From Plotosus lineatus (taxonomy: Eukaryota; Chordata; Actinopteri; Siluriformes; Plotosidae), in assembly GCA_024760905.1 (NCBI GenBank), contig CM045735.1, positions 3,093,161 through 3,157,160 on the forward strand: a DNA stretch of 64,000 nucleotides, given 5' to 3'. Positions 1-11,834 of this stretch are shown here, piece by piece. The stretch's first letter is position 1, and each line of letters begins with the position of its first letter. A program made the translations under genes and the position numbers. Under the pieces are notes generated by a model. It was not told the DNA's origin and did not search any database. It worked only from the letters and a program-made list of their open reading frames with translations.

Positions 1-60
1 TTTTTAACAGCATCAGATGTCTAACTGTCAAATTTGATTTTGATGTTCTGGGGAAGGGGC

Positions 61-63
61 TAC

Positions 64-106
<43 letters not shown>

Positions 107-125
107 ATTAATATTACTACTATTA
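61..125. repeat. (ATT)n microsatellite
   Basis: Nearly pure ATT/TTA run. A second run lies at 468-516 on the other side of a SINE-C1 copy, so the SINE appears to have landed in, or expanded with, an ATT tract. Confidence 0.95.
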
Positions 126-467
126 TTCATCAGTTCTGTTCATTTCCTGTATCCGCTTAATCCTAATTAGGGTCGCGGGGAGGCTGGCGCCCATATCAGA
201 AGGCAGAGTACACCCTGGACAGCTCACCAGGCCATCACAGGGCAGAAACATGCTGACGGCTTTGCAGCCAACTCTTGTTGAAAGTCAGCAATGGTTCTTT
301 TACATGAACCTCTCACCATAGACAGTGAGAGACATGGCCAGCCTTCAATAACCCGGTTAGTGCACTGGGGGGGACAGTGACACCCTTGTGGAGAGCGGGA
401 CTCGAACCCCAACCTTAGGATCAGCGATCCAGCACCTTTTATCACCAGGCCACCACTGCCACACTAC
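126..467 (-). mobile_element. SINE-C1 copy
   Basis: On the minus strand it starts with a GGCAGTGGTGGCCTGGTG head and a GGTTCGAGTCC-like box B, then the SINE-C body (CCATTGCTGACTTT, GTGTTTCTGCCC-like) and the tail CCTAATTAGGATTAAGCGG. The head resembles a tRNA with pol III A and B boxes. Full length about 340 bp. ATT tracts flank both ends. Confidence 0.85.
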
Positions 468-468
468 A

Positions 469-516
<48 letters not shown>
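468..516. repeat. (ATT)n microsatellite
   Basis: Pure ATT run of about 16 units, partner of the tract at 61-125. Confidence 0.95.
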
Positions 517-518
<2 letters not shown>

Positions 519-574
519 TTCCACCCTGGTGATTGTGTTTTACTCTCTGATTGTGTGTGTGTGTGTGTTTGTTT

Positions 575-970
575 GTTTATTTGTTTGTTTGTTAGCAGGA
601 TTACACAAAATGTTGTTTGTTTGGATTTTCATGGAATTTCTTCCATACGTATTTGTGTCTTTGCACAACGAACACTCTGCACGACGGTGATGATTAAAAT
701 GAAATTCTGAATCCATGGATTTTTAAAATGGCCTTTTAACATTGTGAGATATGCAGATAGGGGGTGCTATATACTTCCTGTTATTTATTGTAAAAAAACG
801 TTATAAGTGGATTTTCATGAAATTCCTATCAGGGGCGGGGCTTTAGACAAGGAGGAGTTTGGAGATGATCCGGAATCAAATTCTGCAAATGTTTTCAAGG
901 ATTTTTATAATTGAAAAGAGGAAGATTTCTGATATTTTGGTTTCTGGACTTGGTGGAGGTATGCACTCTC
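575..970 (+). repeat. UR1 interspersed repeat copy
   Basis: Carries the blocks TGGATTTTCATGAAATT, GATGATCCGGAATCAAATTCTG and TTGGTGGAGGT.TGC.CTC that recur at 3095-3345, 51755-51885 and 58295-58465. No terminal repeats or coding capacity seen; class unknown. It resembles a common unclassified fish repeat. Confidence 0.6.
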
Positions 971-1646
971 CATGAGCTCATGTTTATTCTGGATTTAAGT
1001 TTACAAAAGATTAAGGTATGAGCATGGAATTCAAAAATAACTGCGAAGATCCCCAATTATACTAAACACCTGATGATGTCATCTGAATTAAACACACGAA
1101 TCTGCCTCATATATAAAAGCCTTGGATGGTGTCGAATCACCTGCGGAACGACTCGAACCCCCAGCACATTAATGTCCTGTAAACAAATGCCGGTTATTTC
1201 TTCCTTCCTCAAGCCGCTGAAAACTTTAGAATGAACGACTGTGTTAACGCCACATTTTCCAAGCCTCATCTTACTCATCTGAATCGAACGATTCCCTGAA
1301 TAACAGAGAAATTCAATGGAATATTTACGAAAGCCAAAATCCAAATCATTGTCTAACAAGACAAAAACAGGAAGCCGTCCAAAAATCCAAACCACGTGAA
1401 ACAGGAAGTCGAGCACAGAACAAAGAAAACGTCGTTATTCATTCTCAGGCCTGATGGTCCTTATTTTTCTTCTGCAGTTCCGCATTTTCCTTCAGTGTGT
1501 TTTTAACCCCTTCCTCTGTGAACATAAAGAAATGATGGTAAAGGTGACGGGTCCAGATTGAACAAGTGATACGGAAAACTTTTTCTCTTTCTGTGGCGTC
1601 AGATTAAAGCAACAGATGCTTATTAAAACTTGATTGGTAGCTTCGG
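971..1646. other. no recognisable feature
   Basis: AT-rich sequence with no repeat, RNA gene or coding exon I can support. A 119-codon minus-strand frame at 1057-1416 has no recognisable family and is treated as chance. Confidence 0.5.
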
Positions 1647-2012
1647 GAGGCATGGTGGTGGTGGTATAGTGGTTAGCACATTTGTCTCACAGCAAGAAAG
1701 GTCCTGAGTTCGATTCCCAGCTCGGGTGTCTCTGTACGGAGACATGTTCTCCACGTGCTTGTGTGGGTTTCGTCCGGGTGCTCCGGTTTCCTCCCACAGT
1801 CCAAAAACACGCACAGTAGGTTAATTGGCTGTTCCAAATTGCCCCGAGGTCTGAGTATGAATGGTTATGTGAGATTTGGCTGTGCGATGGTCGGATGAGC
1901 CGTCCAGCATGTACCGCACCCTTGCCTGGTGTTGGCTGAGATGGGTGCCAGCCTCCCTGTGACTCTAATTAGGATTAAGCGGTTCCGAAAATGAATCAGT
2001 GAATGAATGGTA
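1647..2012 (+). mobile_element. SINE-B copy
   Basis: Near full-length tRNA-like SINE: GGTATAGTGGTTAGCAC (box A-like), GAGTTCGATTCCCAG (box B), a middle with TTTCCTCCCACAGTCC, then a tail ending AATTAGGATTAAGCGG and a GAATGAATG-type run. The roughly 100-bp 3' end is shared with SINE-C1. Confidence 0.85.
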
Positions 2013-2149
2013 GCTTGGGAATGATGTAATGAACCAGAACTAAGGATCTTTTTCCGAGAAACAAAGACATAATTATCTTAAACACTTCCTGTTTAAATCT
2101 GTGCTCCACTTATGTAAACCCCACATGGTTTCATTCCCATTTGTAGAAC

Positions 2150-2475
2150 ACTCGAGTCAGATGGCATGTCATTCAATAATCCATCTGTCATTAATCCTAC
2201 CAGGGTTACAAGGAGACTGGAGCCTACCCTGGACAGCTTGCCAGTCCATCACAAAGCCAATACAGATACAACCATTGACATTCAGAGATGATCTGGACCA
2301 GCCAATTAGCCTCATGTGCACGTCTTTGGACTGTGAGAAGAAAATCGGTGGACCGTGACGGAAAACCTACTTGAACATGCAAACTCCGTACAGAAGCACT
2401 TGCCACGCCCACGATTTAAACCCAGGACCTTCTTGCTTTGAGGTGGACACATTAACCACTACGCCAGTGTGGGTA
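2150..2475 (-). mobile_element. SINE-B copy (diverged)
   Basis: Minus-strand copy: ATTAATCCTACCAGGGTTAC at the tail side and ACCCAGGACCTTCTTGCTTTG plus TTAACCACTAC at the head side (complement of box B and box A). Middle degraded. Confidence 0.7.
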
Positions 2476-2700
2476 GGTAGTCTGTTGGGCTTTTTCCACC
2501 CGAGCCTAGTGGCTCATCAGGCCGGAGCTTATCTCCAGTTTCCATAGCGTGAAGCAACCAGGAGTTCAACTCCTCCTGGAAGGGACGCAAGTCCATCAAA
2601 GGTTACCTTCCCAGTATATATTTTTTACTGGTACCGTTTATACTGCTGGGTGAACAGAGGCACACTTGTGGTTGAGACCTTGCTCAGGGGTGTCGGTGAC
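2476..2700 (-). mobile_element. SINE-D copy (5' truncated)
   Basis: Minus-strand copy of a family also at 7787-8075, 54950-55254 and 13085-13185: GCTCATCAGGCCGG, AGTTCAACTCCTCCTGG, TTCCCAGTATAT and TTGAGACCTTGC. Its 3' end carries the short GTAGGTAG tail. Confidence 0.75.
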
Positions 2701-3094
2701 TTATTTCAGTGAAATACTCAACATACGCGATGACATTACATAACATTAGCCTCATAACAGACATGAACGAATTTTTTTTTTTTTTTTTGCTGCATCGCTT
2801 AGTTAACATTCTCAGTAACGCTGTGTCTAAATACGTGTAGCAATTCCTTCCTCGAGCCATTGAAAAGGTTATCATGAGCAACCACTTTAAAGTTGTGCAA
2901 TTCTTTCACTTGCTATTTTGGGTGTGTATGACAACATGCAACTCACTCGCTTGGGAAACTGCTAGTGAATTCTATATAAATATGTTTTAGGTAGTGTGGT
3001 GCCATGTTGAGCAATGCATCATGGGTACTTCAGAGCCGGTACTACTTTCATATCTGTGCCAGGGTTTATTCTGGCTTCATCAGGGGAAAAACAT
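2701..3094. other. no recognisable feature
   Basis: AT-rich spacer with a T15 run at 2773-2788; nothing else seen. Confidence 0.5.
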
Positions 3095-3345
3095 TACGTA
3101 AAAAAAAGTTAGATGTGGCTTTTCATGAAATTTTGTTTTGAGGCGGGGCTTTGGACAAGGAAGACCCAATTAGATTATGGAGATTATTTGGAAATAAATT
3201 CTGAATCCAGTGAAACAGGAAGGATTATAAAAGGCGCAGTCGGTGTTCTTGGTACAGGAGGCATGCTGGGTACTTTCTGTAATGTTTTTCAGATTGGTGG
3301 AGGTTTGCGCTCCCTGACTGCTCTCGTTAATGATAGAATTGTTCG
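3095..3345 (+). repeat. UR1 interspersed repeat copy
   Basis: Shares TTTTCATGAAATTTTG, GGCGGGGCTTTGGACAAGGA and GGTGGAGGTTTGCGCTC with 575-970 and 58295-58465. Confidence 0.6.
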
Positions 3346-3450
3346 TGTCAAATATTCCAAATATGTTGTTATCAGAAATTAATTGAAATTATCGATAACA
3401 CTTCACACTACCTTACCACTGTTTGTTTATTGGCTTATACAGAACAGAAT

Positions 3451-4245
3451 TACAGTACCTTGACTTACGAGTGCCCCTTATAACGAATTTCCACCAAAAA
3501 TCTGCCCCATCCGACCAGCAAAATTTTGATTCACGAGCTCTGCTGAGGAAGTAGCTTTCCTGGGCCAATCAGCCTCATATTCTTCCGTGTGTATTCCTCC
3601 ATGCTCTGAGAACACCTTGTGCAGTGCTTCTCAATTATATTCTGTGACCCCCCCTTTAGGAAGAAAAAAAAAGACATTTCACCCCCCAGCACCCCACGTG
3701 TGACTATAAATAGTGTTTACTGTACTTCATATCGTTTCCTCTGTCCCTTTTTCCTACACCATAGGGAACACAATGAGAGCGCCACTGACACCTACTGTAG
3801 AGGATGTGCAATTACACTTAATTCTAGTACAGTATGGCAAAAAAGCATGTTCCCCAGGGTCATACTCCTGACTTCACACCGCGCCCTCAAGGGGGGCTCA
3901 CAACATTATTTGAGAATCCCTGACCTTGTGGGAGCTCACCACGAGCCTTACCTCGCTGGCATTCGTAGCGTGCACATGCACAAAATTCTCCTCCTGTGTT
4001 ACGCACCACCCCCTGCCTGTCACGTGAACGATGAGTTGAGTTTTATCGTTTTGACATGTTTATCTTTACTATATTAGGTCAAATACCCGTGTCTGTGCAG
4101 GTTATATGTGTTTTGGAGGGGGTTGGAATGGATTAATTGGCTTTCTGTTATTTCTGATGGGAATTTTTGTTTCATCTAACAAACATTTTAACTTATGAGC
4201 TCGCCCTTGATACAGATTAATTTCATTAGATAATGTATTGCTGTA
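3451..4245 (-). mobile_element. pogo-A MITE carrying an hAT MITE
   Basis: Non-autonomous DNA element with terminal inverted repeats of the type CAGTGGTACCTTGACTTAC, here TACAGTACCTTGACTTACG at the left and a degraded ...ATTGCTGTA at the right. Flanking TA fits a TA target site. Contains an hAT MITE (3622-3922) at the same internal position as other copies. No transposase. Confidence 0.75.
3622..3922 (-). mobile_element. hAT MITE nested in pogo-A
   Basis: Starts CAGTGCTTCTCAATTAT and ends ATTTGAGAATCCCTG, with a perfect 8-bp TSD ACCTTGTG at 3614-3621 and 3923-3930. An 8-bp TSD and CAGTG termini are hAT hallmarks. Non-coding. Confidence 0.85.
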
Positions 4246-4739
4246 TTTGGATTTTCCAAAGATGCCATTGATAGATTTTTTTCTGAAAACTTCTCTTTAA
4301 TGATGTGTGCATCTGTATGTCTTGTCACTGAACATAACAGATGTGCATACACACAACAGCTGTATATCCAACAGCGTGATTACACACCGAATTAGCTTTA
4401 GTCGGCATGACTGTACGTGTACAACACATTTAAATATTATCACCATCACCTGACTAACCATGATATCAGCAGGTTTTTAACTTATACATATATGGAGTAC
4501 TGAAAACCAGAACCACCTATGTCCAAATTTGGTGAAGATGAGGTTGCGTAGGTACTGGTTTTAAATCCTCGATATGATGATGTGATCTGATTGGGTCGCT
4601 AACAGGATAATGGAAATTATCCACCCTGCAAACTCAGGATATTGTTGGAGTCAAAATGGCAGACAAAAACTCAGTCAACTGTCCTAAATATTCAACCAAA
4701 TTACCTCCATAATCCAGTTACACCTTAAATTAGATCATG
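4246..4739. other. no recognisable feature
   Basis: AT-rich spacer; no repeat or exon recognised. Confidence 0.5.
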
Positions 4740-5060
4740 GTTTATTAAATCAACGCCTCTCCATATGCCTCAGGAATGTCGTGCTGGCTACTCCGGGTGA
4801 ACCTTCTGCAGAAAATTTCTCCCTGGCTACTGAAGTCCTGTTTTGTGAGAATGTTATCAGAGCGGGCCGTTACTTCTGCAGTGTGTTCGCGGAAATCTTT
4901 CTGGCCGACGCTCCTCCATGCAGCAGACATAACAGAGCGTTTAATGCTGCAGAAAAACGCCTGAACTGCAGTCAGTTTTACTGCAGAGCTCAAGCAGCTG
5001 TGTACTGCAGGAGAACACGGCATCTGGGTTTCTTTAAACCGAGTTCCATCGGTTTATAAC
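4740..5060. other. unassigned GC-richer single-copy block
   Basis: Six CTGCAG motifs in about 240 bp, higher GC than its surroundings, and open in three frames, but no homologous copy in the window and no recognised protein. Could be a conserved non-coding element or an unknown repeat. Confidence 0.3.
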
Positions 5061-5364
5061 ATGGCATTGTGTGGCTAAGCTGGGAATACGTCTTCAAAAC
5101 ATGAATTATACTCCTGCAAGATGTAATTTAGTAGAGACCATGATGAAAAGCCTGGCTTGGCAGACATCTTGGAAACTTTGCATCCTTCTCCCCTCTTAGT
5201 TGTTGCATTTTTGCTGCTCCTTCCGAGTTCCCTTCGCATTCATACTGTACATCCTGCAATTTTAAATTTATGAAACTGACATTTTTTACTTTCACATTTC
5301 GAGTGTAATATAGTGAGTGATTGCAGAGATAATTTGGTGAAAGAGGAAATCGCATGATCCATTA
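5061..5364. other. no recognisable feature
   Basis: AT-rich spacer; nothing recognised. Confidence 0.5.
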
Positions 5365-5509
5365 CTCAGTCATTTTCTAAACCGTTTAATCCTACTAGGG
5401 TTTCAGGGAGGCTAGAGGCTATCTCAGCCAAATCTGGCAAAGGCAGTGGACACACTCGACAGCTCACCAGACTATTGCAGGGCCAACACACACAAACACA
5501 TGCACACAG

Positions 5510-5542
<33 letters not shown>

Positions 5543-5710
5543 CATTCTTTTCATACTGACACTCATATTCATGTCTTTGGACAGTGGGAGGAAACCCAGG
5601 TGAGCATGGGGAGAAAACTCCACACATAAACACTCTCACTGTGAGTGGGACTCAAACCCAGGACCTTCTTTTTGTGAGGAGGTGCTAACCACTACTCCTC
5701 CACATCACCC
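5365..5710 (-). mobile_element. SINE-B copy with (CA)n expansion
   Basis: Minus-strand copy: tail TTTAATCCTACTAGGGTTTC, head AACCCAGGACCTTCTTTTTG and TGCTAACCACTAC. A (CA)n tract at 5487-5543 sits where other SINE-B copies have their (TG)n, just before TTGGCCCTG in SINE sense. Confidence 0.8.
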
Positions 5711-5749
5711 TATCTTCATTTCAGTTTCTCATCTTCAAGAACCCATATA

Positions 5750-6149
5750 TACAGCAGTACCATGACTTATGAATTTAATCCGTTCCGAGTGCGAGCTCGT
5801 AAGTCAAAATGTTTCTTAGATGAAACAAAAATTCCCCATATGAGATAATAGAAAACCAATCAATCCATTCCAACCTCCTCCCAAACTCATATAACCTGCA
5901 CCAAACACATATATTTCACCTAATATATTAAAGATAAACATGTAAAAACAATAAATATTTCATAATAGTGGGGTGGGGTGTTGGGAGATAGCCAATGGGA
6001 GAACAACTCCCACAGTGTTTGAATTTTTGAGATAGTGCGTTTCGAATGTGAATTTTTTTCGTATCCAAAGACAGAAATTTTAGGCAAATGCATTTCATAA
6101 CTTGGATTTTTCGTTTGTTGGGACTTTCGTAAGGTGAGGTACCACTGTA
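5750..6149 (+). mobile_element. pogo-A MITE, short form without hAT
   Basis: A 400-bp element from TACAGCAGTACCATGACTTATG to GGTGAGGTACCACTGTA, giving inverted termini flanked by TA. It has the shared ATTTAATCCGTTCCGAGTGCGAGC segment but lacks the hAT insert of longer copies. Confidence 0.75.
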
Positions 6150-6943
6150 TTTATTTCATTTCGACCTGAAGTTGATTCAGTCGTAAGTGGAGCTGCACTA
6201 CTCTTATAACACCAGCCTTGGACACCTATCAGTAGAGGTACTTATCATGAGCTCCACCTTTAGGCAGTGTCTGAATCTATATATTAGATCTCCTGCTGTT
6301 TGGAACGTGTCAGTCATGTGCTGTGTGCTTTGTATACAAACAAAGCCCCTGTTTATAGAGCAAATATATCTGCTACACTACAGTGCCTGTGACAAATTTG
6401 TGCCAGAATCATGTAGAAGGCTGCTGAGTCAAACACTGGCACCTGCTGCCCGAGCACAAACTATGCCCTACCCGGTGTCTTCAGAGATGTTCTGGGTTTT
6501 ATTTTTCTCTGGTTGTCATCCATATGTACGGCAATCTGTATTTTCTATTAGCTCAGGAATACACACAGGTTTCCACCACAAGCCAATTTTGTCTGAGGGT
6601 TCGACATGCTGTTTTTTTTTTTTTGCTGAGACAGATGGCTCGTCAGTATTCAGTGTGAGATGGCGGACCAAATTTTGTTTGTTTGTCTTGTGCGTTCTGT
6701 TGTTTCAGTTGCTGACACTTGGGGAATTCAAAGGGAGCATTTGGATTAAGTTTCCACTTGTAAATTTCTTAATATAAGCTCTACATACAGGATACATACA
6801 GTACATTCAGGTACATGTACCGAAGAAAATTCACGCAATTCAGCTTCCTCTGAACCAGGATATTCCCAGGCAGTATCAGAAAGTAGTGAGCTACAACTAT
6901 TGACATTACTAGCTTGTCTACATTTTCACAAACGTTTATTAAA
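6150..6943. other. no recognisable feature
   Basis: No repeat recognised. A 196-codon + strand frame (6187-6777) has no recognisable domains and ends in low-complexity hydrophobic sequence; treated as chance. Confidence 0.5.
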
Positions 6944-7050
6944 TACAGGTATACCTCGACTTAAGTTGTTCTCGATTATGTCGGTTTTCGGAAAATATAT
7001 GGAAAAATAAAAATGGTCTCAAAGGCTTTTTTTCATGTTTTTAAATTAGC

Positions 7051-7353
7051 GCAGTGCTTCTTAATTATTTAAAAACAACAACAAAAAAACAAACAAACAT
7101 TTTATGTCCCCACAGCGCCCCGTGCTCGACTATAAATAGTATTATTTGTCTATAAAATTGTTATGAATACACCTCTGCATAACATTGTATCTTTATTAAC
7201 ATTAAAAATAAAAAAGCATTAAATAATAAAAAAAACACTTAATTCTAGTACAGTGTGGCAAAAAAGCATGTTCCCCAGGATCATACACGCTCCCCCTGGC
7301 ATCACACTATGTCCCCCCAAGGGGGGGTGCACCCCACTATTTGAGAAGCACTG
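7051..7353 (-). mobile_element. hAT MITE nested in pogo-G
   Basis: CAGTGCTTCTTAATTATT at the left and TATTTGAGAAGCACTG at the right, with 8-bp TSD AATTAGCG / AATTAGCT (one mismatch). Same MITE family as in pogo-A, but at a different host position. Confidence 0.85.
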
Positions 7354-7786
7354 AATTAGCTGCAGCCCCAGAAAATTATACATATACATCATCACGATAT
7401 TACTGACATGTGATTCAAATTTAGCCAATGGCTGATGGCTTTTGTTTCTCCATCCTGCTGATTGGTTACAGATGATGTGTACACCTCTTTTTTATTCCTT
7501 CTCGCACATGTTATCAACGTGAATTCAAATGTTTTTCGTGTATTTTTAATGATTATTTAAGCCATATGATGTCATGAATGCCCTGCGTCTTCTCAAGCTT
7601 CTGGTAAGGAGCCTAAGTGCTTTATTTATTCATAAATGTTATCACAGTACAAAATTAAAACGTTTTTCATTACTTAGTTAATCATTTCTATATTTCACTT
7701 AATTATTACTGTATTAATGAGTAAGACTGTCTATAGAATGTGTTTAATATGCATATTTTAGCATATGTAATATCATACATAATGTG

Positions 7787-8075
7787 AGGACGATGGAGTA
7801 GTGGTTAGGGTGCTGCGCTCAGGATCAGGAGGTTGTGTGTTCAAATCCCAGTTAGACCCCCACTGTGCTAAGACCCCTAAGCAAGGTCTTAACCACAAGT
7901 GTGCCTCTGTTCACCCAGCAGTATAAATGGGTCCCAGTAAAAATATACTGGGAAGGTAACCTGCGATTTACTTGCGTCCCATCCAGAAGGAGTTGTACTC
8001 CTGGTCACTTCATGCTAGAGAAACAGGGAACAAGCACTGGCCTGATGAGCCACTAGGCTCGAATGTGAAGAGCAA
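7787..8075 (+). mobile_element. SINE-D copy, near full length
   Basis: Head GATGGAGTAGTGGTTAGGG (box A-like) and TGTTCAAATCCCAG (box B-like), then AGACCCCCACTGTGCTAAG, TATACTGGGAAGGTAACC and CTGATGAGCCACTAGGCTCG. A tRNA-derived SINE by layout. Confidence 0.8.
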
Positions 8076-8210
8076 AAATGATCATACAAAGGATTTTAAA
8101 CTGCATCAATAATTCGCGGACTTTCCGGGATCCGCTGGTAGGAGAGAAACGTAACCCCCGCGATTAACGGGGGCTTTCTGTATATTATATATATTTAGTA
8201 TATTAAATAT

Positions 8211-8213
<3 letters not shown>

Positions 8214-8262
<49 letters not shown>
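8214..8262. repeat. (TA)n microsatellite
   Basis: Pure TA run of about 24 units. Confidence 0.95.
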
Positions 8263-8266
<4 letters not shown>

Positions 8267-8391
8267 TACAAGTAAATTTGACGTAGCCTAGCCTAGGCTA
8301 GCCTATAGACAAGCTAATTCAGTTTAATTTGTTTTTGACTTACATCGTCCCTCCTGGAACCAATTACGACACAAGCCAAGGTATACCTGTA

Positions 8392-9544
8392 GTGACTTTA
8401 GCCACTTTTTCTCCAACGTTTACATTTTTACACACATACAACTGTCCAAACAAATTCAGTACCTCTGATTAGCATTCAACAAACTCAGCAAGCTCAGACC
8501 TGTATAAATAAAAATTGCTTTATAGCTACAAATGTAGACCACCAAACGTCAAGCTGTGATGCTCACCTTTGATATAGATGATACAAACAACAGCAATCCA
8601 AAACATAGTTATTTAATTATTTGGATTATTTTACAACCAATAACATTAACTAGCTAGTTACCATTTTTTCTAGACACAAACTAAACCAAAAAATGTACCA
8701 AAATGTCAAAAATTATTCCATCTGACAATGATAAAGAAATCTTTCAAAAATTCCCGGATCTGGAATTTGATTCGTTTAAAGATTTAATAAAAATCTAAAC
8801 AACTTTTTGCATAATCCTGCTAATAAACATATAAACACACCGCAAATAAAAGATAATCAATTTGCTGGAGGTAATAAACAACCGCGACAGATTTCCATGA
8901 GTCGTAGCCTGATCAGTGGCGCCATGGTGTAGTCGACTTTTGCTTTTTATGAAGTTTTACTTCATTAATCGTTTGCTGAAAGCCGTGCCCTTTTTGTTGA
9001 GGTCTCGTAAATACTTACTCGTAAATACTGAATGAACAGATACATCTGCTCCCAGAATCATGATCAATGAACAGGGGTAAGTGGGCTGACCTGTCTGTTG
9101 TGTTATTGGTCCTGCTTTGTTTTTGTCTTTACCACATCTGCCAGGACTGCTTCACTGAATCTGAATTTGATAAAGCAGGACTAACCGACTTCCTGACCTC
9201 AGATGAACTCAGTCACAGATGGACATGAGGATGTTCACGACTGGGCTGATCACCTGACTTGAAAAGACAATCAGAGCTCTGCTGAAATACCCACAATAAA
9301 CTATGAAACCTCCTCAGTCTGATCATGGACAAAAACTGAAAAACACCTTGAGGTTTTAAGGAGAGCAGCGGAGGGTGTAGTCGGGAACTGTTTACCTGCA
9401 GTGGAAAGTTTAAAAGCTTTATTGAATGGTACACCATTAGTAGATTCTGTTGTAATTTGTGGTTGACAGTTAAAAGGAGTAAAGTAATTATACATTTTAA
9501 CTAGAATCCTTTAACAAAGCGGATATCTAATGAAATAAAAAAAC
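8392..9544. other. no recognisable feature
   Basis: 1.15 kb of AT-rich single-copy sequence with no repeat, RNA gene or exon I can support. Confidence 0.5.
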
Positions 9545-9731
9545 ATTTTTGTTGATTCAGCACATCCGCCTCATAGCAACAAGGTCCTGGCTTTGATTTC
9601 ATGGCTCAATGTGGGTGATTCTGTGTAGAGTTTCAGTGTTTTCCTTGTGCTTGAGTGGGTTTCTTCCAGGTACAGTGGTTTCTTCCTACTGTCCAAAAAC
9701 ACGCACCTCAGGCTAATTGACTCTTACAAAT

Positions 9732-9784
<53 letters not shown>

Positions 9785-9925
9785 GGTCCTGTGTGTGTGT
9801 GTGTTGGTCCTGTGATAGTCTGGTAAGATGTTTAGGGTGAACCAGAGTCAGATGAAATAGGTTCTAGCCTCCCCTGTTCGCACTAGGATTAAGCAGTTTG
9901 GCAAATGCATGGAATTGAGCGTGAT
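9545..9925 (+). mobile_element. SINE-B copy with (TG)n expansion
   Basis: CGCCTCATAGCAACAAGGTC head part, GTCCAAAAACACGCACCTCA middle, (TG)n at 9733-9784, TTGGTCCTGTGATAGTCTGG, tail CACTAGGATTAAGCAG. The TG tract sits at the usual SINE-B position. Confidence 0.8.
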
Positions 9926-9988
9926 CTTGAACGCACACTCTATGTGGTTCTAGGTGCTGTGTAGTTCATAGGATCAGAGTTTAGTATA

Positions 9989-10604
9989 TACAGTGGTACC
10001 TTGACTTATGAATTTAATCCATTCCGAGGGAGAGCTCATAAGTCAAAAGATAAAAATTTTTTTAAAACTTTTTTAAAACGAATTTAATCCGTTCCAAGGG
10101 CGAGCTCGTCAGCTGAAACGCTCGTGAGATGAAACAATTATTCCCATCGGAAATAATAGAAAACCAATGAATCCGTTCCAACCCACTCCCAAACTCATAT
10201 AACCTGACACAAACACATATATTTCACCTAATATATTACAGATAAACATGTAAAAACAAGAAATATTTCATAACAATAATAATACATGTACATTAACATT
10301 AATAATAATTAATAATAAATAATCATAAAACAAGAATAAACAGTAAGTCAACTAACCCTTCCAATCATCGATGGGGTAATGATGTCACGTGGGCGCGAAA
10401 GTGTCATGTGGGCATGCATGAGGTGGTGCGTAGCAGAGAAGGGAGGAGGAGAATTTTGTGCATGTGCACACTCAGAATGCCAGCGAGGAAAGACCCTGGG
10501 GAACATGCTTTTTTGCAATACTGTACTAGAATTCAATGTAATTACGCATCCACTACAGTAGGTGGCAGTGGCGCTCTCACTGTGTTCCCTATGGTGTACG
10601 CCAG
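9989..10604 (+). mobile_element. pogo-A MITE, 3' truncated
   Basis: Begins TACAGTGGTACCTTGACTTA and follows the pogo-A/hAT composite as far as TCCCTATGGTGTACG, then homology stops. An internal local duplication of the TTTAATCC(G/A)TTCC segment is present. Confidence 0.75.
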
Positions 10605-10885
10605 ACTCGGCTGAACGTTCGGGCAGCTTTCGGGTCGCTCAACTGATAGCAAGCAGTGTATCTTTTATTATTTATTTCCTGACTTTTGACTTTTTTATGT
10701 GAAGGTCTCGGAAAGGGGGACTAATATTTGGTTATGCGTGGTTTACTGGAAAACAATAAATGTTTACTTTTAGGCAGCCCTGTGATCCTCATACTTCTTT
10801 TGTTACAAACTGTCTTCGGCCCCCCATCAGAGAAGGGAAACATTATGTGGCCCTCACAGGAAAAAGTTTGGGGACCCCTATCTAG
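10605..10885. mobile_element. hAT (Ac-like) terminal fragment
   Basis: The right end reads GGAAAAAGTTTGGGGACCCCT (10858-10878), in reverse AGGGGTCCCCAAACTTTTTCC, a typical hAT terminal motif followed by a GGGCCACATAATG-like segment. No left terminus found; fused to the truncated pogo-A. Confidence 0.5.
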
Positions 10886-10976
10886 GTGACTCACTTCAGG
10901 ACTATTTTAATGTGAGTGTATGGAACATCTTTGACGATATCTCTGAATTGTTGACCTGAAAACTATCTTTCTGGAC

Positions 10977-10978
10977 CC

Positions 10979-11043
<65 letters not shown>
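10977..11043. repeat. (CA)n microsatellite
   Basis: About 32 CA units. Confidence 0.97.
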
Positions 11044-11046
<3 letters not shown>

Positions 11047-11834
11047 TACACAAATTTCTTTCTTATATTTCCAGAAGGATTCGGGTTGTAAGTGTCATCA
11101 AATAAACACACCACTCTCTGAGTACCTCTTCACACATCCCTCTAGTGTTGCTGCTTACAGACAGGGTAATGGGTGATGAGAGCAATTGAGCAGGAAAACT
11201 GGGTTCTACAAACGATAACTGGTGCCGTCGTCGCTTTTCATCACGTTTCAAACGTCCCACGAAAGATAACATGACTTCCTGTCTCACACCCTGTCAAACC
11301 ACGCTTTGTTGCTCTCCCGACCGCTATCGTCCACGATTTGAACACGTTTGACTCCTTGCTGTGATTATTTTCAATCACTTGGTTAAATAAGGCCTGGAAC
11401 AGATCATTCCGCATGGTATTCTTCTGGCCATTTCTCATGGCTCACGTCCATCAGTAAATTGTTGCCGAGTCTGCGAGTTCTGTAGACTTGCCGTTGAAAT
11501 ACTTGGCAGCCTGCAGTCTGACTGTAAGACATTTTGGGCCAAGTTCTGAGCAGACAGCGCATCGCAATGAGTTAATGGAATCAATCATTTAACAAATCTC
11601 TTTCTTACGCCTCTTTCATTAGTTTCTTTTTTCATATGAATTTAGCAGTGCTAGCACAGAAGGGTCTGGTGCAGGTTTGGGTGAGGGGGACTTGAAAGCT
11701 GTGTAATTGCATTCACATGTAAAATATGAGTTGTACATCTGTTATGGGAAAATAGATCAGGTCTGTAAGTCAAATCATACAATGTTCGTACGAGAGTCAC
11801 TTATAGGGTGCAAAGTACATCCAACAGCCATACA
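11044..11834. other. no recognisable feature
   Basis: Single-copy-looking sequence. Overlapping minus-strand frames at 11063-11438 have no recognisable family. Confidence 0.5.

Larger units (their letters stand above)
6944..8391. mobile_element. pogo-like element with nested pogo-G, hAT and SINE-D
   Basis: Outer termini TACAGGTATACCTCGACTTA (6944) and AAGCCAAGGTATACCTGTA (ends 8391) are inverted repeats. Inside lies pogo-G sequence (about 7000-8182, right end GGGGGCTTTCTGTA) that matches 14213-15124, an hAT MITE (7051-7353), a SINE-D (7787-8075) and a (TA)n tract (8214-8262). No transposase seen. Confidence 0.65.

Noticed and set aside
1057..1416. 119-codon minus-strand frame
   Set aside because: No family recognised and no repeated copy; chance cannot be excluded.
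3619..4077. 152-codon frame, similar to a 165-codon frame at 27210-27707
   Set aside because: The similarity (CFSIIFCD start, later AGIRS.HMHKILL) comes from shared ancestry of two pogo-A/hAT MITE copies. Other copies of the element have the frame broken, and no domain is recognisable.
6187..6777. 196-codon open frame
   Set aside because: No recognisable domain, biased composition, no splice context; probably chance in low-stop sequence.
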